From Gammaproteobacteria bacterium (GTDB lineage Bacteria; Pseudomonadota; Gammaproteobacteria; Chromatiales; Sedimenticolaceae), in NCBI GenBank assembly GCA_020445245.1, contig JAGRHB010000014.1, positions 1-14,973 on the forward strand: 14,973 nt of DNA, read 5' to 3'. Made by a program: the position numbers and the translations under genes. A model generated the notes under the pieces. It searched no databases. It was not told the origin of the DNA and saw only the letters and a program-made list of their open reading frames with translations. Below, piece by piece: positions 9,805 to 14,973 of this stretch (positions are counted from its first letter, which is position 1; each line of letters opens with the position of its first letter).

Positions 9805-9826
9805 AACCTCGGTTAGGGTTTGAGGC

Positions 9827-10879
9827 ATGAATCTGATCCGGCTACTGCTTGGCGGCCTTGCCGTCGCCACAATCTCGGTCTCGGGTACGGCGTACGCTGC
9901 ACCTGACGGGCGGGAGTTGTATATCGAGCACTGCAGCGGCTGCCACCAGATGGAGGGTCAGTCGGGTATCGGCCTGCCGCTGCTCAATGCCAAGCTGGCG
10001 GATGTCTCCGACAAGTACCTGCAAAGCACCATCCGGCTTGGCCGTCCGGGCCGTGTGATGCCGGCGTTTCAGCGTCTGAGCGACGCACAGGTCGGGGCGA
10101 TCGTGAAGTTTCTGCGCCAGCGGTCGGAGACAACGGAGATTGCATACGCCGAAGAGCCCGTGGTCGGTGATGCCGCCCACGGTCATACGCTGTATACCGA
10201 ACACTGCATCAAGTGCCACGGTGCCGACGGCAGCGGTGAGGGCCAGGGGACTGGTGTCACCACCTCGCGCGAGCGCACGTTCCTGGTGATGCCGGCATCG
10301 ATCTCCAACCCCGGCTTTCTTGCATCTGCACCCGACCAGATGATTCGGCGGGTCATTCACGTTGGCCGCAAGTCGTCCGGTATGCCGTCGTTCGATAGCA
10401 AGCTCAGTGAGACGGATATCGATGACCTGGTGGCTTTCGTCCGCTCGTTCGAGCAGCAGGCGCGCAGTGTGGCGGAAATCGACGCCGACGAACGTCCAAC
10501 GCATGTATTCGAGTCACCGCATGATTTCGAGACCACGGTGAAAAACGTCAAGGCAGCACTGACGGGCGCCAACTTCCGTATTTTCCCCGACCGGCTGCTG
10601 GAGCAGGGTCTGACCGATGAGTTCAGTGTCAACACCCGGCAGGTCGGTGTGCGTTTCTGCAATTTCAATGTGCTGTATGGCATGTTGAAGATTGAACCGC
10701 GCCTCGGCGTCGTACTGCCGTGTCGCATCACGATCATGGAGCGTGAGGGCGGTGAAGTGATTCTGGTGGTGCCCAACCTGCGTGTGATCTCGCGTTGGTT
10801 CAACAACGACGAACTGGTCGGCCTTTGGGATCGAATGGAAGAGACGTTTACGAACATCATTGACGAGGCCACGCTATGA
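9827..10879 (+). CDS. Secreted diheme cytochrome c with C-terminal DUF302 domain
   Basis: The 350-residue protein begins with a clear signal peptide (hydrophobic 4-20, cleavage likely after AYA, residue 24). Two cytochrome c domains follow. The first has CSGCH (36-40) and a likely axial Met78 in RVMPAF. The second has CIKCH (127-131) and Met186 in SGMPSF. Both are therefore expected to bind c-type heme with His/Met ligation in the periplasm. Residues from about 228 to 350 match the DUF302 fold: the helix FETTVKNVKAALTGANF, the strand VGVRFCNFNVLYGML with Cys278, and LGVVLPCRITIME with Cys299. The partner redox proteins are unknown. The gene follows an FNR-like site and a palindrome and overlaps the next DUF302 gene by 4 bases. 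The heme motifs are certain; the DUF302 call rests on pattern recognition. Confidence 0.88.
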   Translation: MNLIRLLLGGLAVATISVSGTAYAAPDGRELYIEHCSGCHQMEGQSGIGLPLLNAKLADVSDKYLQSTIRLGRPGRVMPAFQRLSDAQVGAIVKFLRQRSETTEIAYAEEPVVGDAAHGHTLYTEHCIKCHGADGSGEGQGTGVTTSRERTFLVMPASISNPGFLASAPDQMIRRVIHVGRKSSGMPSFDSKLSETDIDDLVAFVRSFEQQARSVAEIDADERPTHVFESPHDFETTVKNVKAALTGANFRIFPDRLLEQGLTDEFSVNTRQVGVRFCNFNVLYGMLKIEPRLGVVLPCRITIMEREGGEVILVVPNLRVISRWFNNDELVGLWDRMEETFTNIIDEATL

Positions 10880-11358
10880 AGACCGCGACGCTGAAGATGT
10901 TCCTGTTGGGCGCGGTTCTTTTGATCGCGCACGCCAGTGTTGCAGACAACATGATCATGGCGCGCGTGCCGCTGCGGGCGGAAATTGTCCTTGAGTATGT
11001 GAAGGCGAGTGTCGAGGAACACGGTTATACCGTGGCCCATCTGCAATTGTGCGACGGGGGCATGCAGGACTTCGGTTATAAATCCGATTTCTACCGCGTG
11101 GTGTTTTTCGGCAAGGTCGACGAGGTGCGTATGGTCAGCGAGCACTATCCCGAACTGGTGTCCTATCTGCCATTGAAGATCGCGGTGATCGCTGAGAAGG
11201 ATGAGACCCTGCTCACAGTGCTCAATCCAGAGGCCCTGGCTCCGTTCTTCCCCGATGAGGCACTACAGATCCAGCTCGGGCGTTGGCAAAGCGATCTGGT
11301 GAGCATTTTCAATGACGTCCGCCGAGCGGTTGGCGCACGGATCGTGTCGAATCACTGA
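10876..11358 (+). CDS. Secreted DUF302-like protein
   Basis: The 160-residue product has a lysine-containing start, a hydrophobic core (8-20) and a likely cleavage after SVA (residue 23), so it is probably periplasmic. The mature part resembles the C-terminal domain of the preceding cytochrome: an N-terminal helix (EIVLEYVKASVEEHGY), a strand with a single cysteine (AHLQLCDGGM, Cys59), and YLPLKIAVIAEKDETLLTVLNP (97-118), like the LPCRITIMEREGGEVILVVPNL block of the cytochrome. The ATG overlaps the cytochrome stop as ATGA, so the two are translationally coupled. No heme motif is present. A role as partner or assembly factor of the cytochrome is inferred from coupling only. Confidence 0.75.
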   Translation: MKTATLKMFLLGAVLLIAHASVADNMIMARVPLRAEIVLEYVKASVEEHGYTVAHLQLCDGGMQDFGYKSDFYRVVFFGKVDEVRMVSEHYPELVSYLPLKIAVIAEKDETLLTVLNPEALAPFFPDEALQIQLGRWQSDLVSIFNDVRRAVGARIVSNH

Positions 11359-11361
11359 TTG

Positions 11362-11379
11362 GAACAGCTGTTGCTGTTC
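11362..11379 (+). terminator. Hairpin after the DUF302 gene, no T-run
   Basis: GAACAGC-TGTT-GCTGTTC forms a perfect 7-base stem with a 4-base loop, 3 bases after the DUF302 stop. There is no following run of T (GCGCGGATT), so it may protect the 3' end of the message or act only weakly as a terminator. The rest of the 176-base gap to 11535 holds a TTGACC (-35-like) at 11387-11392 with no matching -10 at normal spacing. Confidence 0.45.
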
Positions 11380-11534
11380 GCGCGGATTGACCTAAACTTC
11401 AGGGGTTTATCGGCGTTTTATTGATGCAGGGAGTCGGCACGGTGTGCATTCTGGCAGTGATCTCGAGGGCATTGGTCGATTCCCGTGGCTGCGTAGGTAA
11501 CTGCCCCGAGTAGCGACCGCACGGACCTCAGCCG

Positions 11535-11975
11535 GTGCTGTATCCCAGACCGATCTCCTTCCCAAAGCGCCTCAGCGGTGTGCTGATTGCGCTCATCTGC
11601 GCGTTTTCTGCATACGCGGACCCGGTTCTGATCGCGCATCCCGCGGTTGGCATGCGCGATGTTTCACTCAATTCCACGCGCCTGATCTTCAGCATGCAGC
11701 TGGCGCAATGGCCCGATGGCGGGCCCGTGCGCGTGTATGTCCTGCCCGACGACAGTGAGGTCCACCGCAGCTTTGCCAAGGATCTCCTGAGCCTGTACCC
11801 ACGACAACTGCGTCGTGTATGGGACCGGCAGCTCTACTCCGGAACCGGCCAGGCCCCAGAGGCGGTCGCCGACCCGGTCGAGATGCGCCAGAAGGTGGCG
11901 AATACCCCGGGCGCCATTGGCTATCTGCCAAGCGAGATGATCGATGACACGGTACAAGTACTCAGCATCCGCTAG
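11535..11975 (+). CDS. Short PstS-like (phosphate-binding-protein-like) secreted protein
   Basis: The 146-residue product starts at a GTG; an in-frame TAG at 11511 and the lack of other start codons make this the only start that keeps the full signal peptide. The signal has a basic PKR, a hydrophobic VLIALICAFSA core and likely cleavage after AYA (residue 28). The mature part shows a pattern seen in PstS-type periplasmic binding proteins: DVSLNSTRLIFSMQLAQWPDG (42-62), VYVLPDDSEVHRSFAKDLL (67-85) and NTPGAIGYLPSEM (123-135). At about 118 mature residues it is far shorter than a true PstS (roughly 300) and could make only one lobe, so it is unlikely to serve an ABC transporter; no transporter genes are nearby. 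It overlaps the porin-like gene by 32 bases. A sensing role is inferred from the downstream gene set. Confidence 0.7.
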   Translation: MLYPRPISFPKRLSGVLIALICAFSAYADPVLIAHPAVGMRDVSLNSTRLIFSMQLAQWPDGGPVRVYVLPDDSEVHRSFAKDLLSLYPRQLRRVWDRQLYSGTGQAPEAVADPVEMRQKVANTPGAIGYLPSEMIDDTVQVLSIR

Positions 11976-13173
11976 GTGCCGGACGGTGGCCTGCCTGCGA
12001 GGCGGCATTGCCGCGCTGTTGGCACTGGTGCCACCGGTCCTGCACGCAGACGATTGGACCGATGATGTCCAGGTCCATGGATTCCTGTCGCAGGGTTTCG
12101 TCAAGACCACTGACAATCGCTTCTTTGGCGACAGCGACGACGGCAGTACTGAGTTCACCGAGCTCGGTATCAACGCGTCGTTCAGGGCCACACCTTCGGT
12201 GCTGCTGTCCGGGCAGCTGTTGTCGCGCCGCGCGGGCGATATGTATGACGGGTCGCCCGTGATTGACTACGCGCTGGTCGACTGGACGATCTCGAATACC
12301 CCGGAACATGCCTTCGGTGTGATGATCGGTCGATCGAAAAACCCGCTAGGTCTATACAATGACACGCGGGACGTGGCCTTCACCCGGCCGAGTATCTTTC
12401 TTCCGCAACAGATTTATTTCGACCAGGTACGCAATCTCATCCTGTCTGCCGATGGGCTGCAGTTCTACGGACGCGCGTACGACGAGCATGGCACCTATTC
12501 GCTGAACCTTGGTGTGGGCAGCAGCCCCGTCGACGAGAACGTCGAGATCTCGTTCCTGGGCAGGGACTTTGGCGGTGAAGTGGAATCCGGCGATCCGGCC
12601 CTCATCGCCCGCGGCGAGTACGAAACGCGTGACGGTGCATGGCGTCTCTCTCTGAGCGCGGCGAAGGTCAACCTGTCATTCGATGCAGCCCCGGCGGATC
12701 CCATCGGCGGTGGTGAAATCGATCTCCTGTACTGGATCGCCTCCGTGCAATACACGGCCGAGCGCTGGAGCCTGACCGCCGAGTACATGGAGGAACCGGT
12801 CGGGTTCGATGGCTTCGGCCCGCTGGTGGATAACCTTGACAGCACGGTGCAGGGATACTACCTGCAGGGCAGCTATCTGTTACGTGACGACCTGGAATGG
12901 GTGGTGCGATACAGCGAGGGCTTTACCGACAAAGATGATCGGAGCGGGACGCGACAATCTGCTGCGACCGGTGGTTTCGTGCCGCCTTATGCCTTCTACC
13001 AAAAGGACTGGATGGTCGGTCTGCGCTGGGATGTCACCCCGAGTTTCATGTTGCGGGCGGAGTACCAGTGGAACGACGGTACCTGGACCCTGCCACGGCG
13101 CGAAAACCCGGTGCCATCCGCGACGGTGCAGGACTGGGAGATGTTTTCCTTGCTGGCGTCTTACCGGTTCTGA
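11944..13173 (+). CDS. Outer-membrane porin-like beta-barrel protein
   Basis: The 409-residue protein has an N-terminal export signal: basic residues up to about 20, a hydrophobic GIAALLALVPPV core, and likely cleavage after LHA (residue 35). The mature sequence is a succession of amphipathic beta-strands with alternating polar and hydrophobic residues, such as VQVHGFLSQGFV (43-54), AFGVMIGRSK and MLRAEYQWND. It ends SLLASYRF with a terminal Phe, the usual recognition signal for the BAM assembly machine. No specific porin family is certain. It begins inside the PstS-like gene (32-base overlap) and is followed after 16 bases by the GGDEF-EAL gene, so the three are likely one operon. Substrate or role unknown. 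Confidence 0.8.
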   Translation: MTRYKYSASARCRTVACLRGGIAALLALVPPVLHADDWTDDVQVHGFLSQGFVKTTDNRFFGDSDDGSTEFTELGINASFRATPSVLLSGQLLSRRAGDMYDGSPVIDYALVDWTISNTPEHAFGVMIGRSKNPLGLYNDTRDVAFTRPSIFLPQQIYFDQVRNLILSADGLQFYGRAYDEHGTYSLNLGVGSSPVDENVEISFLGRDFGGEVESGDPALIARGEYETRDGAWRLSLSAAKVNLSFDAAPADPIGGGEIDLLYWIASVQYTAERWSLTAEYMEEPVGFDGFGPLVDNLDSTVQGYYLQGSYLLRDDLEWVVRYSEGFTDKDDRSGTRQSAATGGFVPPYAFYQKDWMVGLRWDVTPSFMLRAEYQWNDGTWTLPRRENPVPSATVQDWEMFSLLASYRF

Positions 13174-13189
13174 AAACGGATTGCAGCTG

Positions 13190-14973
13190 ATGGACGCAAA
13201 CCGGAAAGGTTCAAGCGAATCACCCCGCTTCATCAGTCTCAAATGGAAGGTTGGCCTGATCGTCAGCCTGGTCCTCATTGTCGTCAACTCGCTGATCACG
13301 CTGGCTGCCTACCGCCAGTCGAACAACCAGTTCAATGAACAGAAACTGGATCTTCTGCGCCAGCAGCAGCGCATGATTTCGGGGCTGCTGCAGCGCGACT
13401 ATGAACAACTGACGGGTTTTGCCGGTTTCATCCCATTGCTCGACAGCGGACAAGGCGGCGTCCAGGGCCCCGCGCAACTGCAGGCGATTCTGGAGCGCCA
13501 CAGCGCGATGCTGAGCCTGGAATGGGGGATCGGGTCCCTTTCGTTTCTTGATTCCGATGGCGTGCTGCACGACGGCCTCGGTGCCGGGCCGGATATCGAA
13601 AGCCACCGGCAGCTGGCGGAGCAGGCGATCGCCAACGATGCGCCGGCGGGGCGTATCGACTGCCTGGAAGACTGTGTCTTGACGCTTGCGGTTCCGCAGC
13701 TGGAAGGCTCGTTGCGCGGTGGTGTTCTGGTGATCAGTCGTTCGGTCGCCGACGGGGTCCTGGAGTTTCAGCGGCTGTCCGGCTCAGAGGTGGCAGTCCT
13801 GGTGGCCCGCGGGGGGAGCAACGAGGCAAAGGGGTTTGCCGGGCAGCGATTCCTGGCGGGCTGGGGCATGGCAGTGCCCGCGCTCAGCCACCCGGTCCTC
13901 ACCTTCGGGGTGCTGGGTGCACTGCAGGATCGGTACGCATTCACCGACATCATCGACGAGGCGGTGTTTGTTGAGTATCAGCAGCAGTGGTTCGCCTGTC
14001 TGCTGGGGCGTGACAGGGCCGCGGGCGACGATACCTCGTTTCTCGTGATGAGCCCGGTAAGCGATGATCTTGCGCAACTGGCGCAGGCCAACCGGGTGAT
14101 TCTGGCCGGTGGCATCGCCGGTCTGCTGGTCACCGGGTCCATCCTCCTGGTCTTTCTGTGGAAACCGATGAATCGCATCCGCCAACTGGCAACCGCGCTG
14201 CCCGACCTCGGGCGCAGCAACTTTGCCGCGTTGCGCAATGCGCTGCCGTTGCGCCGCCGTGGTATCGCTGCCGATGAGATCGACATCGTGGTCGATTCGG
14301 TTAAACGTCTGTCAGACGACCTGGAAAGCGCGCTCACGGCGCGAACCGAGGCGGAGCAGAACCTGATGTGGCTGGCCGACCACGACCCCCTTACGAACCT
14401 GTTCAACCGCCGCCGCTTCCAGGAGGTGTTCGACCGCATCCTCGCACTGAGCGTGCGCTATCAGCGAACCGGTGCCCTGTTGTTCCTCGACCTCGATCAG
14501 TTCAAATATGTCAACGACCTGAGCGGTCACCAGGCCGGTGACGCTCTTTTGCTGCTGGTGGCGAGCAGCCTGCGTGACGCCGTACGCCATTCCGACGTTT
14601 TGGCGCGCCTCGGCGGTGACGAGTTCGCCCTGGTGCTGCCCGAGGCGCAGGCCGACGAAGCGGTATACATGGCCAACAAGCTGCAGCACGAACTGCGACA
14701 GGTGGAATTCGCGGCGCATGGGCGTGAGCACAAGGTCAGCTGCAGCATCGGGATCACCCTGTTTCCGGACCACGGCAGCGATCTGAACGACCTGCTCGCG
14801 AACGCCGATATGGCGATGTACCAGGCCAAGGAGGCGGGCAGCGGCCGTTGGCACATGTATTCACCGGATGAGCAGGCAAAGGAACTTCTCGCCTCGCGTG
14901 CGAAATGGCGCGAGCGCATCAGCCAGGCGCTGATCGACGATGCCTTCGAGCTGCATTTCCAGCCCATTTTCGA
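13190..14973 (+). CDS. Membrane GGDEF-EAL c-di-GMP signalling protein (3' end cut by window edge)
   Basis: The frame is open from the ATG at 13190 to the right edge (594 codons). A transmembrane helix at about 21-41 and another at 303-325 enclose a periplasmic sensor region of about 260 residues that I cannot name; its two cysteines Cys158 and Cys162 (CLEDC) are close enough to pair. After a linker that may be HAMP-like (326-380) comes a complete GGDEF domain: DHDPLTNLFNRRRF (397-410), FLDLDQFKYVND (432-443), and LGGDEFALVLPE with the intact active motif GGDEF at 475-479. An inhibitory I-site RxxD (466-469) stands exactly 5 residues before it. The last residues, FELHFQPIF, are the opening strand of an EAL phosphodiesterase domain; its catalytic motif lies outside the window. 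It probably turns a periplasmic signal into a change in c-di-GMP. Confidence 0.92.
   Translation, partial: MDANRKGSSESPRFISLKWKVGLIVSLVLIVVNSLITLAAYRQSNNQFNEQKLDLLRQQQRMISGLLQRDYEQLTGFAGFIPLLDSGQGGVQGPAQLQAILERHSAMLSLEWGIGSLSFLDSDGVLHDGLGAGPDIESHRQLAEQAIANDAPAGRIDCLEDCVLTLAVPQLEGSLRGGVLVISRSVADGVLEFQRLSGSEVAVLVARGGSNEAKGFAGQRFLAGWGMAVPALSHPVLTFGVLGALQDRYAFTDIIDEAVFVEYQQQWFACLLGRDRAAGDDTSFLVMSPVSDDLAQLAQANRVILAGGIAGLLVTGSILLVFLWKPMNRIRQLATALPDLGRSNFAALRNALPLRRRGIAADEIDIVVDSVKRLSDDLESALTARTEAEQNLMWLADHDPLTNLFNRRRFQEVFDRILALSVRYQRTGALLFLDLDQFKYVNDLSGHQAGDALLLLVASSLRDAVRHSDVLARLGGDEFALVLPEAQADEAVYMANKLQHELRQVEFAAHGREHKVSCSIGITLFPDHGSDLNDLLANADMAMYQAKEAGSGRWHMYSPDEQAKELLASRAKWRERISQALIDDAFELHFQPIF

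Noticed and set aside
11535..11975. True phosphate ABC transporter binding protein (PstS)
   Set aside because: The product is under half the normal length and no pstC, pstA or pstB gene lies nearby.

Overview
The window is a GC-rich bacterial chromosome segment, most likely from a gammaproteobacterium. The order ribB-ribH-nusB-thiL-pgpA, the xseB-ispA pair, a ParE-type topoisomerase subunit and FolE2 fit that class. The secreted c-type cytochrome and DUF302 genes would suit a Chromatiales-like or other respiratory, possibly sulfur-oxidising, lineage, but this placement is an inference. Coding density is high. No stretch over 300 bases lacks a gene, and I see no tRNA, rRNA, CRISPR array, insertion sequence or phage gene.

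Layout. (1) 1-617, minus strand: a class II aldolase/adducin-type enzyme cut by the left edge, diverging from the next block. (2) 684-4855, plus strand: a tight run of ribB (RibBX type, with a degraded GTP cyclohydrolase II-like half), ribH, nusB, thiL, pgpA and a secreted retropepsin-like protease. (3) 4879-7015, minus strand: xseB, ispA and folE2, converging on block 2. (4) 7116-9637, plus strand: a CNP1-like secreted protein and parE, ending in a hairpin terminator. (5) 9638-11358: an AT-rich control region with an FNR/Anr-like site and a 17-bp palindrome, then a diheme cytochrome c fused to a DUF302 domain, overlapped by a second secreted DUF302 protein. (6) 11535 to the right edge: a short PstS-like secreted protein, an outer-membrane beta-barrel protein and a membrane GGDEF-EAL protein that runs off the window.

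Blocks 1-4 are mostly housekeeping: riboflavin, thiamine, folate and isoprenoid precursors, phospholipid, transcription antitermination, DNA repair and chromosome decatenation. Two blocks are less ordinary. In block 5 an electron-carrier-like protein and a DUF302 partner are translationally coupled behind what looks like an oxygen- or NO-responsive site. In block 6 a periplasmic ligand-binding-like protein, a barrel and a c-di-GMP enzyme with a periplasmic sensor form a plausible envelope-to-cytoplasm signalling module. Their functions are inferred from domains and gene order only.
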